DNA of 64,000 nt from Pseudomonadota bacterium (GCA_039024915.1 JBCCPK010000004.1:62001-126000), one strand, 5' to 3'. Counted from the first letter of the stretch, positions 8,150-16,407 are shown. Program-made: numbers and translations. Notes: a model not told the origin generated them from the sequence alone.

Positions 8150-8671
8150 TTATGCGCGCTTGGGTGGCCAAAGCGCAGCGACGATGCTGGCGGTCATGAG
8201 CGCGCCGGCCGAAAGCACGTTCCATCCTGCGAAGGACAAGCCGAGAACGCGAAGTGCCGCTTCGTCGCAAAAGATCACGTCGGTCTCCGCTATCTCATCG
8301 AGCAAATTACCCGTAGAGACTTGCGGCAAGGTGCTGCCGCCACAGTCGCTTGGGCCCAACCAGAATCCCCATTCGGCCCCTGCCTGATAGACACCAGTCG
8401 TGAAGGACGTGGCGAGCATGAGGCCAGCGACCAGCATCAGACCCCGGCTGACACAGGAGGGCCAGCGAAGCGCGGTCGCGGTGAACGCAATCGCCAGCAT
8501 GGGTATGGCAGCGTAATATCCCTCGCGCTGCTGCAAACATAAGGCGCACGGCCTAAAGCCGCCAAACAGCTCGAAGGCCCAGGCCGTAGCAAGCACAAAC
8601 GCTGACACAGCAATTATCAGCACACACGCCCGCGCTTGAAGGTTTCCGCTTGGATAAATTTCGCTTGTCAT
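8150..8671 (-). CDS. dsbB: Disulfide bond formation protein DsbB
   Basis: DsbB reoxidises periplasmic DsbA and passes electrons to ubiquinone in the inner membrane. The 173-residue protein has four hydrophobic segments. The first periplasmic loop has the pair CALC in GFRPCALCLQQREGYY, the standard CxxC plus QR/ER motif. The second loop has a Cys in SDCGG and another in VIFCDEA, the pair that contacts DsbA. The ATG at 8671 (MTSEIYPSG) starts just before the first helix; the frame is open much farther upstream, but that extension runs antisense through the ExoD-family gene and has no support. The gene ends 8 bases from the convergent HNH stop. Confidence 0.88.
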   Translation of the reverse strand: MTSEIYPSGNLQARACVLIIAVSAFVLATAWAFELFGGFRPCALCLQQREGYYAAIPMLAIAFTATALRWPSCVSRGLMLVAGLMLATSFTTGVYQAGAEWGFWLGPSDCGGSTLPQVSTGNLLDEIAETDVIFCDEAALRVLGLSFAGWNVLSAGALMTASIVAALWPPKRA

Positions 8672-8727
8672 GCTGTTCTCACCCTCAACACCACAGCACG
8701 CTAGCATGTTGGGGAAGTCAAGTTCGG

Positions 8728-9360
8728 TCAGCTGCCGAACAAGCCTATCAGCCATAGCGCCAGGAGGGGAGCCGACACCAAAAGAAACACGACCCAGGCA
8801 AGGCCGACCAAAAGGCCAGCAATGATAAGAAGCCCATCGCGTTCGATCAGCCCAATGGACGCTATCGCGACGCCTATGCCTGGGACTGTATTGGTTGAGG
8901 GTATCGGCAGCAGTATCGATGCCGATGGCACCAGAAGAAGAGCGCCTATCACTCGGCTTGCTAACGGGCTTGAGAGCGCCAGAAGGCGAGGCCGCGCAAA
9001 GCGTTCCGCCCAGCCAAACCATTTCCTGCCACGTCCCACAACCGATTGCATCGCCGCGATATCGATCTGGCGTGTGCGCAGGGTCGTCGGCAGCCAAGGC
9101 GCTTGGCGGCCCGCTGCCATCTGACCCGTCAAAACCAACATCGGCAGCGCCACGATCTGCGGGATCAGATACACAAATGGCAGGCAGCACGGCAGCGCAA
9201 GAGCAAGCATCAGGAGACCGAAAGCTCGTTCTTCTAACGCTCCGGTAAACGTGCCCAAGGTTACTGAAGAGCTGCCGCTGATCTGCGCGTCGCTTAAGAC
9301 GGCCTCGATTTGATCGAAAGCTGTCCGGTGCTCAGTCGTGTCCATGGTTAAATGGGTCAT
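8728..9360 (-). CDS. ExoD-family exopolysaccharide-associated membrane protein
   Basis: This 210-residue protein matches the ExoD (exopolysaccharide synthesis) family. It has a hydrophilic start, then RAFGLLMLALALPCCLPFVYLIP, a middle section MAAGRQAPWLPTTLRTRQID, and terminal hydrophobic stretches (IGALLLVPSASILLPIP, LLIIAGLLVGLAWVVFLL). Rhizobial ExoD influences exopolysaccharide and alkaline tolerance; the molecular function is unknown. I chose ATG 9360 (MTHLTMDTTEHR); ATG 9345 (MDTTEH) is a near alternative. It is followed by dsbB on the same strand after 56 bases. Confidence 0.82.
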   Translation of the reverse strand: MTHLTMDTTEHRTAFDQIEAVLSDAQISGSSSVTLGTFTGALEERAFGLLMLALALPCCLPFVYLIPQIVALPMLVLTGQMAAGRQAPWLPTTLRTRQIDIAAMQSVVGRGRKWFGWAERFARPRLLALSSPLASRVIGALLLVPSASILLPIPSTNTVPGIGVAIASIGLIERDGLLIIAGLLVGLAWVVFLLVSAPLLALWLIGLFGS

Positions 9361-9494
9361 GCTAAGGGCTTGTAGGCCGCGTCTCCTCAACAGAGTGCAC
9401 CGGTTTGGTGATGGCAGGTTCCATAGCATGGAAAGGCTGACGCTTCGTTACGGCGCGGTGTGAAGCACTCACGCAGGAAAGTCCCCCAGATGCA

Positions 9495-9522
9495 TTGACC
9501 GACAGGGCAATCCGGCTATGGT
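9495..9522 (+). promoter_or_regulatory. Candidate sigma-70 promoter for tRNA-Leu
   Basis: TTGACC (9495-9500) and TATGGT (9517-9522) are separated by 16 bases. The -10 lies about 43 bases before the mature 5' end of the tRNA. Position and spacing fit; this is inferred from motif match only. Confidence 0.4.
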
Positions 9523-9564
9523 CCGCGGCAGCTACCAGCCGATGTTTCGGAAGTTGCTTGCAGT

Positions 9565-9650
9565 GCCTCTGTGGCGGAATTGGTAGACGCGCTCGATTCA
9601 AAATCGAGTTCCCAAAAGGAGTGTCAGTTCGAGTCTGACCAGGGGCACCA
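9565..9650 (+). tRNA. tRNA-Leu, anticodon CAA
   Basis: An 86-base cloverleaf with a long variable arm can be folded by eye. The acceptor pairs GCCTCTG (9565-9571) with CAGGGGC (9640-9646), followed by discriminator A and an encoded CCA (9648-9650). The D arm contains GGCGGAATTGGTAGACGC. The anticodon stem CTCGA/TCGAG holds loop TTCAAAA with anticodon CAA at 9599-9601, which reads UUG. The T arm is GTCAG-TTCGAGT-CTGAC. The class II variable arm and discriminator A are both leucine identity features. Confidence 0.97.
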
Positions 9651-9877
9651 TCCACTCCTTTGAACACTTTGTCTTGCCGCTGATCAGTCAGGCCGCGGCC
9701 TGCTTCACTTGTTCGTGAACTCAAGGCAAAACTAAACAGGCGGTGCTTCTCGCTGCCCACCCTCCGTGACCGTGCCTTGCACCTATCGTTGCTTTTCTCA
9801 TGCCGACCACATTTGGATCGTAGCGGGTGCTGAGCGAATAAGCCGCTCTGTAAAGCTGCGGTTTGGGTTCTCGCACG

Positions 9878-10639
9878 TCAGTGATTTGATCCGCTGGAGA
9901 GCACCAGGGTCGTGCGCTCTGCAGCAAACCAGGTGCGGCCATACTCAATTGGCCGCCCCTTCTCATCTACGTTGATGCCGATCGTACGGAGGACCGGCGA
10001 ACTGACCTGGATTCGCAGTTGTGTTGCCAGCGTTACGGACGCGAGCTTGCCATCAATTCGAGTTTCGCGGCGGATGAAATCCTGAATTCCTTCAGACTTC
10101 AGCGCAGCGGTCACCGAACTGTTCTCGCGCAAATTGCCCAGCAGTTTGGGAAAACGCTGCGCTGGAAAGATGCTTTGAAAGACGGCTAGTGGTTCTCCAT
10201 CGACAAGCGACAAGCCCTCACAAACATGAACTGAAGCGCCTAACTCCAGGTCGAGCGCGCTTGCCTCTTTTGAATCGCTGGCGCGTGTCTGAAGGAGCAG
10301 CACTTTTCGCTGTGGGGTTCGCCCGGCGGCGAGAATGTTCTGGTGAAATCGTACGCGACTGCCGATTGGATAATCGGTTTGCGCGTGGGTGACGAAAACG
10401 CCGGCGCCCCGTCGGCTGGATACAAAGCCACGGTCTGCGAGCGATGCGAGGGCGCGCCTCACCGTGTGCCTGTTCACGCTGAAACGGGCAGCAAGTTGCG
10501 CCTCTGTCGGCAGCTTTACACCCGGGCGGTAGCGCCCCGCGGCGATGTCCGATTCAAGGGCGTCGCTTATGCCAGTCCATAGGGCTTTACGGGCCAAGAC
10601 GTACTCCACTGATCGCGGCATACGCCATAGAAATTTCAT
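9878..10639 (-). CDS. phnF: PhnF-type GntR/HutC-family regulator of phosphonate genes
   Basis: This 253-residue regulator has an N-terminal winged helix (LWTGISDALESDIAAGRYRPG, LPTEAQLAARFSVNRHTVRRALASLADRGFVSSRRGAGVFV). A UTRA ligand-binding domain of the HutC subfamily follows (about residues 95-245, ending RPIEYGRTWFAAERTTLVL). It is divergent from phnG with 75 bases between the starts, the usual PhnF arrangement, so it probably represses the C-P lyase operon until a phosphonate-derived ligand appears. I use ATG 10639; a TTG at 10642 and an ATG at 10618 are other in-frame choices. Identification rests on domain plus position. Confidence 0.85.
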   Translation of the reverse strand: MKFLWRMPRSVEYVLARKALWTGISDALESDIAAGRYRPGVKLPTEAQLAARFSVNRHTVRRALASLADRGFVSSRRGAGVFVTHAQTDYPIGSRVRFHQNILAAGRTPQRKVLLLQTRASDSKEASALDLELGASVHVCEGLSLVDGEPLAVFQSIFPAQRFPKLLGNLRENSSVTAALKSEGIQDFIRRETRIDGKLASVTLATQLRIQVSSPVLRTIGINVDEKGRPIEYGRTWFAAERTTLVLSSGSNH

Positions 10640-10678
10640 CAAAGGCCGGTTGCGTCACGCATCGTATCCTGTAGAATT

Positions 10679-10704
10679 TGTCTAGTTGTATAAATATTTG
10701 GACA
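10679..10704. promoter_or_regulatory. Candidate PhnF operator between phnF and phnG
   Basis: An imperfect palindrome runs from TGTC (10679-10682) to GACA (10701-10704) around the AT-rich centre TTGTATAAATAT. About 8 of 13 symmetric base pairs match. It sits 11 to 36 bases before phnG, where a repressor would block the divergent promoters. HutC-type regulators favour GT-n-TA-n-AC half sites, and GTCTAG and GTATAA are present. Motif assignment is an inference. Confidence 0.4.
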
Positions 10705-10714
10705 GATTCGCAAG

Positions 10715-11173
10715 ATGTCGAAAAACGGACCACTTGATCGCAAAGCTCGGCTGTCCGTCCTTGCTCAGGCGCCGTCTGCTGACCTGAAAGCTCTGTGGCA
10801 GGTCTATACTGAGCGCAACGGCCAGCTAGCACATGAGGTTCTGCGGCCCCCCGAGATTGGTACCGTCATGGTGCGCGGGCGTGCAGGAGCGATTGGTGCA
10901 GCCTTTAATTTGGGCGAAATCACCGTCACGCGTTGCGCCGTAAAGACATCAACTGGGGCCGTTGGGCATGGCTACGTTCAAGGCCGCGACAAGGCAGCCT
11001 CGCTTGCCGCCGCATGTATTGACGCGCTTGCGCAAGGGGCATCACGAGCGGAGCTGGATCGCACGATCACCATACCTCTGTCGCAAGATATGCAGCGGCG
11101 GCAACAGCGCCGCGCGTCTAAAGCTGCGGGCACCAAGGTTGAGTTTTTCACAATGGTGCGGGGTGACGCATGA
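10715..11173 (+). CDS. phnG: C-P lyase core subunit PhnG
   Basis: PhnG is part of the PhnG2H2I2J2 core that forms alpha-D-ribose 1-phosphonate triphosphate and breaks the C-P bond. The 152-residue protein shows the family pattern: RKARLSVLAQAPSADLKALW at the N-terminus, PEIGTVMVRGRAGAIGAAFN, then GEITVTRCAVKT and GHGYVQGRDKAAS. The name is secured by its place directly before phnH-I-J. The start ATG lies close behind the candidate PhnF operator. It overlaps phnH by 4 bp (ATGA) and so opens a chain of translationally coupled genes. Confidence 0.93.
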   Translation: MSKNGPLDRKARLSVLAQAPSADLKALWQVYTERNGQLAHEVLRPPEIGTVMVRGRAGAIGAAFNLGEITVTRCAVKTSTGAVGHGYVQGRDKAASLAAACIDALAQGASRAELDRTITIPLSQDMQRRQQRRASKAAGTKVEFFTMVRGDA

Positions 11174-11748
11174 CGTCCGATCAACAATCCTTTGCCGGTG
11201 GCTTCGCGAGTCCGGCCCATGACAGTGCGCGCGCCTTCCGATCCATCATGAACGCGATGGCGAGACCGGGCTCTATTGAACCACTTTTGGGTGGCCAGCC
11301 TCCCACGCCCGTGTCGGTTGCAGCGGGTACATTGATCCTGACCCTCTGCGATCCCGATACGTCGATTGCCTTAAAGGGCGAGCATGACACCGTGTCGGTT
11401 CGAAACTGGATCACGTTTCACACCAGTGCGCCATTTGCGGCGGAGGGAGAGGCTGACTTTGTTCTCGGAACTTGGGAGGCGATCGTACCTCTGGCGCCTT
11501 ACAAGGTCGGCACCGCGGAGTATCCTGACCGTTCGGCCACTCTCATAGTAGAGCAAGCGGAGCTTGCGGCGGCGGGTGCTGTTCTGCGCGGACCAGGCAT
11601 CAAGACCCAAGCGTCTTTGAATCTGCCCGATGCGGTCGCCTTGGAAGCAAACCATGCGCAATTCCCACTTGGTTTGGACTGCTTCTTCTGCGCTGCCGAC
11701 AAGGTGGCAGCCTTACCGCGTTCGACGCGATGCGAGGAGGCTGCCTGA
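11170..11748 (+). CDS. phnH: C-P lyase core subunit PhnH
   Basis: PhnH is an essential C-P lyase core protein with a PLP-transferase-like fold but no PLP. The 192-residue protein shows typical phrases: FAGGFASPAHDSARAFRSIM and NAMARPGSIEPL near the N-terminus, LILTLCDPDTSIAL, NWITFHTSAPFA, and LRGPGIKTQ in the last third (the LxGPGI motif of the family). Length is as in E. coli (194). It starts within the end of phnG and its stop shares one base with the start of phnI (TGATG). Confidence 0.93.
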   Translation: MTSDQQSFAGGFASPAHDSARAFRSIMNAMARPGSIEPLLGGQPPTPVSVAAGTLILTLCDPDTSIALKGEHDTVSVRNWITFHTSAPFAAEGEADFVLGTWEAIVPLAPYKVGTAEYPDRSATLIVEQAELAAAGAVLRGPGIKTQASLNLPDAVALEANHAQFPLGLDCFFCAADKVAALPRSTRCEEAA

Positions 11749-12890
11749 TGTATGTCGCCGTCAAAGGGGGGGAGCGTGCGATTGAGGCCGCCCACAATTG
11801 GTTGGCAGAGGAGCGACGCGGCGATACCTCCGTTGCTGACCTTTCTGTGGCGCAAATCCGTGAGCAGCTTGCTCTGGCCGTCGCGCGGGTCATGGCGGAG
11901 GGCTCACTGTTCGATCCTGATCTCGCTGCCTTGGCGATCAAGCAGGCTCGTGGCGATCTGATCGAAGCGGTGTTTTTGATCCGCGCGTTTCGCACAACGC
12001 TACCCCGCTTTGGAGCGTCGTTGCCGATTGATACCGGCGTCATGCAATGTGACCGGCGGATTTCAGCAACGTTTAAAGATCTTCCGGGTGGACAGGTGTT
12101 GGGGCCGACGTTCGATTACACCCACAGGCTGATCGATTTCGCCCTTGAGGCCACCGGTGATGCTACCGGTGAAACAGCCGACCAGCCAACGCCTTTCGAC
12201 CCGCCGCCGAGTGTCGATGTGGAGCGCACTCCTGTGCCTCATGTGGCTGACTTTCTCGATCAGGAAGGGTTACTCCAACCGGAGGTGGCGAGCGATGAGA
12301 CACCTAGCGACCTGACGCGCGAGCCGTTGGACTTTCCCGCCGACCGGTCTCTTCGTCTTCAAGCAATCACGCGGGGTGATGAGGGGTTCGTGTTATCCAT
12401 GGCCTACTCAACCCAACGTGGATACGGGCGCAATCACCCCTTTGTCGGGGAGCTGCGCGTTGGGACGGTGCCCGTTGAAATAGACATTCCCGAGCTTGGT
12501 TTTGCGATTGAGGTCGGCGAAATAGAGATCACCGAGTGCGAGACGGTCAATCAGTTTACCGGTTCCAAGGCAGAGCCACCGCAGTTCACGCGCGGCTACG
12601 GTCTTGTCCTTGGGCACTGCGAGCGCAAGGCCATATCCATGGCGCTGGTTGATCGGGCGATGCGCTGGGAGGAGTTGGGGGAAGACAATGTCGGCGCCCC
12701 CGCGCAGGACGTCGAGTTCATGCTTAGCCACGCTGATAATGTGCAAGCGACCGGATTTCTCGAGCACATCAAGTTGCCCCACTATGTGGACTTCCAATCG
12801 GAGCTGGAATTGATCCGCAAACTCCGCGCCGAGGCCCGGCTAGCATGCGCGGAGGAGGGCGCTGCGCCGCTCCAGGAGGCGGCAGAATGA
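11748..12890 (+). CDS. phnI: C-P lyase core subunit PhnI
   Basis: PhnI is the nucleosidase subunit that swaps the adenine of MgATP for the phosphonate, giving the ribose 1-phosphonate triphosphate. The 380-residue protein begins MYVAVKGGERAIEAAHNWLA. It contains AFRTTLPRFG, RRISATFKDLPGGQVLGPTFDYTHRL, AITRGDEGFVLSMAYSTQRGYGRNHPF and GLVLGHCERKAISMALVDRA, all typical of the family. It is slightly longer than the E. coli protein (354). The start at 11748 overlaps the phnH stop; an in-frame ATG upstream at 11730 is less likely. The 3' end overlaps the next gene by ATGA. Confidence 0.94.
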   Translation: MYVAVKGGERAIEAAHNWLAEERRGDTSVADLSVAQIREQLALAVARVMAEGSLFDPDLAALAIKQARGDLIEAVFLIRAFRTTLPRFGASLPIDTGVMQCDRRISATFKDLPGGQVLGPTFDYTHRLIDFALEATGDATGETADQPTPFDPPPSVDVERTPVPHVADFLDQEGLLQPEVASDETPSDLTREPLDFPADRSLRLQAITRGDEGFVLSMAYSTQRGYGRNHPFVGELRVGTVPVEIDIPELGFAIEVGEIEITECETVNQFTGSKAEPPQFTRGYGLVLGHCERKAISMALVDRAMRWEELGEDNVGAPAQDVEFMLSHADNVQATGFLEHIKLPHYVDFQSELELIRKLRAEARLACAEEGAAPLQEAAE

Positions 12891-13489
12891 CCGCTCTTGT
12901 TTTTGATGTCGGCAAGGTCCTGCTTGAATGGGACCTCCACACACTTTTCGAGCCACTTCTCGGGAGCGAGCACAATGTGGATGCGTTTCTCGAGGAGACG
13001 GACTTTCACGCGTTCAACCTCGGGCTGGATGCAGGCAAGACTTTCGCGGACAGCCTCCCGCCTCTTATCGACCGCTTTCCCCATCACAAGAGCTCGTTCG
13101 AGCATTTTCGGGACGCGTGGACCGAATGTACGCCCGGGCCCATAGATGGGACAGCAGCGATTCTTGAGGATCTGAAGACGAAGGGGACGCCGCTGTACGC
13201 CATCACCAATTTCTCTGCGGAGAATTGGCCAAAGGCGTGTGCGAAGTTCCCATTTCTTGCGACCAGCTTTCGCGATGTGATCGTCTCTGGCGCGGTCAAA
13301 ATGCTTAAGCCGGATCCGGCGATTTACGAACTGCTGCTTACCCGAAACGGTCTCGATGCTGCGGACTGCCTTTTCATTGATGACTCACCCAAGAACGTTG
13401 CTGGTGCGCGTGCCGTGGGCATGCAAGCCATTCAATTCACAGGGCCGCATGCGCTGCGCGCGGCTCTTACGCATCGAGGTTTCCTATGA
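12887..13489 (+). CDS. HAD-family phosphatase inserted in the C-P lyase core operon
   Basis: This 200-residue protein is a HAD subfamily IA hydrolase. Motif I is VFDVGKVLLEWD, with Gly rather than Asp two residues after the nucleophile, as in YihX-type (glucose 1-phosphate phosphatase-like) members. Motif II is AITNFSAENW, motif III is VKMLKPDPAIY with the Lys, and motif IV is CLFIDDSPKNVAGARAVG. A helical cap lies between motifs I and II (about residues 15-85). It overlaps phnI and phnJ by 4 bp on both sides, so it is coupled into the core. A plausible job is dephosphorylation of a ribose phosphate intermediate or side product; this is inference. HAD proteins are not standard C-P lyase components. 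Confidence 0.85.
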   Translation: MTALVFDVGKVLLEWDLHTLFEPLLGSEHNVDAFLEETDFHAFNLGLDAGKTFADSLPPLIDRFPHHKSSFEHFRDAWTECTPGPIDGTAAILEDLKTKGTPLYAITNFSAENWPKACAKFPFLATSFRDVIVSGAVKMLKPDPAIYELLLTRNGLDAADCLFIDDSPKNVAGARAVGMQAIQFTGPHALRAALTHRGFL

Positions 13490-14358
13490 GCGACGCCGCT
13501 TACAATTTTGCCTATTTGGATGAACAAACCAAGCGGATGATTCGGCGGGCCATCCTGAAGGCCCTCGCAATTCCGGGCTACCAGGTGCCGTTTGCCAGCC
13601 GCGAAATGCCCATGCCCTATGGTTGGGGTACCGGTGGGGTGCAGGTCTCAGCAGCGGTGATGACGCCCGAGGACACCTTCAAGGTGATCGATCAGGGCGC
13701 CGACGATACGACCAACGCCGTGTCGATCCGCAAGTTCTTAGAGAAGACGGCCGACGTCGAAACAACCGAAAGCACCGCCGATGCGACCATCATCCAGACG
13801 CGCCACCGGATCCCCGAGAAGCATCTGAATGAAAACCAGATTCTTGTCTACCAGGTGCCGATCCCCGAACCGCTGCGCTTCTTGGAGCCGCGCGAAACCG
13901 AAACGCGGAAGATGCACGCGCTTGAAGAGTATGGGCTGATGCATGTGAAGCTTTACGAGGACATCGCAAAGCATGGCGAGATAGCCACAGCCTACGCCTA
14001 TCCGGTGAGGGTCGAGGACCGATATGTAATGGATCCCTCGCCCATACCGAAGTTCGACAACCCCAAGCTCGAAAGCGAAGCGATCCAGCTGTTCGGTGCT
14101 GGGCGTGAGCAGCGCATCTACGCCGTGCCGCCGCACACCAAAGTCGTGAGCCTCGACTTCGATGATTACCCTTTCGAGCTTCTACGCGCCGACCAGAGCT
14201 GTGCGCTTTGTGGGGCCGATCACACCTATCTGGATGAGGTCATAACGGACGATGCCGGTGGTCGCATGTTCGTGTGCTCGGATACCGACTTCTGCGCCGA
14301 GCGCCGCGCCGCTGGGCATACCGGTTCGGCAACCGAAGCCCAGGAGCAAGCAGCTTGA
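13486..14358 (+). CDS. phnJ: C-P lyase catalytic subunit PhnJ
   Basis: PhnJ is the radical-SAM enzyme that cleaves the carbon-phosphorus bond, releasing the alkane and ribose 1,2-cyclic phosphate 5-phosphate. The 290-residue protein begins YNFAYLDEQTKRMIRRAILKA. It contains PFASREMPMPYGWGTGG, QTRHRIPE and QILVYQVPIPEPLR. The iron-sulfur cysteines are visible near the C-terminus as CALC, then 21 residues, C, then 5 residues, C (FVCSDTDFC), the PhnJ-specific spacing. All four ligands are present, so the enzyme should be functional. Start and stop overlap both neighbours by 4 bp. Confidence 0.96.
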   Translation: MSDAAYNFAYLDEQTKRMIRRAILKALAIPGYQVPFASREMPMPYGWGTGGVQVSAAVMTPEDTFKVIDQGADDTTNAVSIRKFLEKTADVETTESTADATIIQTRHRIPEKHLNENQILVYQVPIPEPLRFLEPRETETRKMHALEEYGLMHVKLYEDIAKHGEIATAYAYPVRVEDRYVMDPSPIPKFDNPKLESEAIQLFGAGREQRIYAVPPHTKVVSLDFDDYPFELLRADQSCALCGADHTYLDEVITDDAGGRMFVCSDTDFCAERRAAGHTGSATEAQEQAA

Positions 14359-14927
14359 GTGAGACGGTCATCTTCCTGACCCATGGCGACGTGGAGATTG
14401 ACCCCACCGTTCCGGTCCCCCAATGGGGCCTAAACGCGCAAGGTCGCGCGCGCCATGAAGCCTTTGCGACGGATTCGGTTCTTGAAGATGTAACGTCCAT
14501 TTTCGCCAGCGATGAGCAGAAAGCCAAGGATGCTGCTCAACCGGTTGGCGTTGCGCGCGACCTACCGGTCCATATTCGACCGGCCATGGGCGAAAATGAT
14601 CGCAGCGCGACAGGTTTTCTGCCGCCCGATGCTTTCTGGCCCGTGGTGGAAGAATTCTTCGCCAATCCAGAGACCTCTGTTCGCGGCTGGGAAAGGGCGT
14701 GCGACGCGCAAGCCCGGATTGTTGAGGCTGTCGGCGCGGCATCGAAAGAAGCGCCCTATGGTGATGTTCTTGTCGTGGCCCATGGCGGCGTGGGCACGCT
14801 GCTGCGCTGCAAGCTCGCCGGGATTCCAATCACCCGCGACCAGGACCAAACGCATCCCAAAGGCGGCTGCTACTTCACCTTTGATCGCCGAAGCGGCGGG
14901 AATCTGACAGATTGGATCGCCATATGA
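14355..14927 (+). CDS. Divergent histidine-phosphatase-like protein in the C-P lyase operon
   Basis: This 190-residue protein has the outline of a histidine phosphatase (phosphoglycerate mutase-like): VIFLTHGDVEIDP at the N-terminus, FASDEQKAKDAAQPV (the position of the SxxxRAxQTA helix) and LVVAHGGVGTLL with the second active-site His. The usual RHG motif is THG, so the arginine that grips phosphate is absent while the nucleophilic His remains. The start is probably TTG at 14355 (LSETVIF), overlapping the phnJ stop as TTGA. The end overlaps phnK as ATGA. Related proteins occur in some alphaproteobacterial phn clusters, but I know no assigned reaction. It may bind or hydrolyse a sugar-phosphate intermediate. 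Confidence 0.8.
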   Translation: MSETVIFLTHGDVEIDPTVPVPQWGLNAQGRARHEAFATDSVLEDVTSIFASDEQKAKDAAQPVGVARDLPVHIRPAMGENDRSATGFLPPDAFWPVVEEFFANPETSVRGWERACDAQARIVEAVGAASKEAPYGDVLVVAHGGVGTLLRCKLAGIPITRDQDQTHPKGGCYFTFDRRSGGNLTDWIAI

Positions 14928-15694
14928 CCCCTCTGCTTGAGGTCGACAACCTCTCCAAATCCTATGGTGCCCGGGTTGGTTGCCGCGATGTGTCGTTCAA
15001 GCTCTATCCCGGCGAGGTGATGGGGATTGTCGGCGAGTCGGGCTCGGGGAAGTCCACCTTGCTTAACTGCATGGCCGGGCATCTGGCGCCGGACGTGGGG
15101 CGGATCGTTTTCGATACGCGGGTGGACGGCCCGCGCGATACACTTGCCATGGCTGAGCCTGAGAGACGCATGCTGGGCCGCACGGATTGGGCATTCGTAC
15201 ATCAGAATCCTCGGGATGGTTTGCGCATGCGGGTCTCCGCTGGCGGTAACGTCGGTGAGCGGCTGATGGCAGTGGGCGCACGACACTATGGCGCTATTCG
15301 TCAGACGGCTTCTGATTGGCTGGCCCGAGTCGAGATCGATACTGACCGCATGGACGATCGTCCGGCGCAGTTCTCTGGCGGGATGCAGCAGCGCCTTCAA
15401 ATCGCGCGCAACCTGGTTTCGCAGCCTCGCCTGATTTTCATGGATGAGCCGACGGGCGGCCTCGACGTTTCCGTTCAGGCGCGGTTGCTTGATCTTCTGC
15501 GGGGCCTTGTGAGGACCATGGGTTTGTCGGCCATCATCGTTACCCATGATCTTGCAGTAGTGCGCCTGCTCGCCGATCGGCTGATGGTGATGAAGGACGG
15601 TAACGTCGTCGAAACCGGGCTCACTGATCAGGTGCTCGATGACCCGCAGCACGCCTACACGCAGTTGCTCGTTTCCTCCGTCCTTCAGGTTTAG
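14924..15694 (+). CDS. phnK: C-P lyase ABC-type protein PhnK
   Basis: PhnK is a soluble ABC-ATPase-like protein that docks on the C-P lyase core; it is not part of a transporter. The 256-residue protein has Walker [10 protein letters not shown] (about residues 37-45), a Q-loop at [14 protein letters not shown], signature [15 protein letters not shown], Walker [16 protein letters not shown] and switch His in IIVTHDLAV. The HQNPRDGLR stretch is typical of PhnK. The ATG at 14924 overlaps the previous stop (ATGA). phnL follows after 8 bases. Confidence 0.93.
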   Translation: MTPLLEVDNLSKSYGARVGCRDVSFKLYPGEVMGIVGESGSGKSTLLNCMAGHLAPDVGRIVFDTRVDGPRDTLAMAEPERRMLGRTDWAFVHQNPRDGLRMRVSAGGNVGERLMAVGARHYGAIRQTASDWLARVEIDTDRMDDRPAQFSGGMQQRLQIARNLVSQPRLIFMDEPTGGLDVSVQARLLDLLRGLVRTMGLSAIIVTHDLAVVRLLADRLMVMKDGNVVETGLTDQVLDDPQHAYTQLLVSSVLQV

Positions 15695-15702
15695 GGAAAG
15701 CC

Positions 15703-16395
15703 ATGATTACGGTCCGCAATCTCAGCAAGAGCTTCACCCTTCACCATCAGCGCGGTACGACCATTCCCGTTCTGGCCGGTTGCTCCTTCGAGGTGAACCC
15801 CGGTGAATGTGTCGCCCTGACTGGTGTGTCGGGCGCCGGCAAGTCAACCGTTATGCGCATTCTGTATGGAAATTATCTGGCCGAGGCTGGACGTGTGGTC
15901 ATTGGCGGGCTTGATATCACGCGTGCCGAGCCGCGTGAGGTTTTGGCTTTGCGCAGAACGACACTGGGCTATGTCAGCCAATTCTTGCGTGTTGTCCCTA
16001 GGGTTCCAGCGCTTGAGGTCGTGGCCGAGCCGCTCCTAGCGGTCGGCGAGGAGGACGAGCATGCACGGTCGCGAGCGCGCTTGCTGTTGTCCCGTCTCGC
16101 CATCCCCGAACGCTTGTGGGAGCTGTCGCCAACCACCTTCTCCGGCGGCGAGCAGCAGCGCGTAAACATCGCCCGTGGTTTCGCCCACAAATATCCTGCC
16201 TTGCTGCTGGACGAGCCGACCGCCAGTCTCGATGCCAAAAACAGGGATACGGTGCTCTCGTTGATCGAGGAAGCCAAGGCCGATGGTGCGGCCATTGTTG
16301 GGATCTTTCATGATTTGGAGGCCCGCGCGCGCGTCGCAGACCGGGAGGTTGATATATCCGACTTTACACCAAAGGCCGAACACCTTGCTGCATAG
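15703..16395 (+). CDS. phnL: C-P lyase ABC-type protein PhnL
   Basis: PhnL is the second ABC-type protein of C-P lyase; it joins the PhnK-core complex. The 230-residue protein has Walker [30 protein letters not shown] (family-specific Q-loop stretch), signature [15 protein letters not shown] and Walker [16 protein letters not shown]. The switch His is in [10 protein letters not shown]-terminal [17 protein letters not shown] is also PhnL-like. An AAAGCC ribosome site lies just before the ATG. Confidence 0.93.
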   Translation: MITVRNLSKSFTLHHQRGTTIPVLAGCSFEVNPGECVALTGVSGAGKSTVMRILYGNYLAEAGRVVIGGLDITRAEPREVLALRRTTLGYVSQFLRVVPRVPALEVVAEPLLAVGEEDEHARSRARLLLSRLAIPERLWELSPTTFSGGEQQRVNIARGFAHKYPALLLDEPTASLDAKNRDTVLSLIEEAKADGAAIVGIFHDLEARARVADREVDISDFTPKAEHLAA

Positions 16396-16407
16396 TGGTT
16401 TGAACCG

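Noticed and set aside
8672-9190. Upstream extension of the DsbB frame (to 346 residues)
   Set aside because: The extra 173 residues run in the same strand but another frame of the ExoD-family gene and have no membrane or Dsb character; DsbB normally starts near 8671.
9362-9760. 132-residue reading frame antisense to tRNA-Leu (contains GAPGQTRTDTPFGNSILNRAR)
   Set aside because: It is the reverse complement of the tRNA gene; this peptide is a known recurrent false annotation.
9651-9877. Possible integration site scar after the tRNA
   Set aside because: No repeated tRNA 3' end, integrase or phage-like gene is seen; the phn genes next to it look chromosomal and well adapted.
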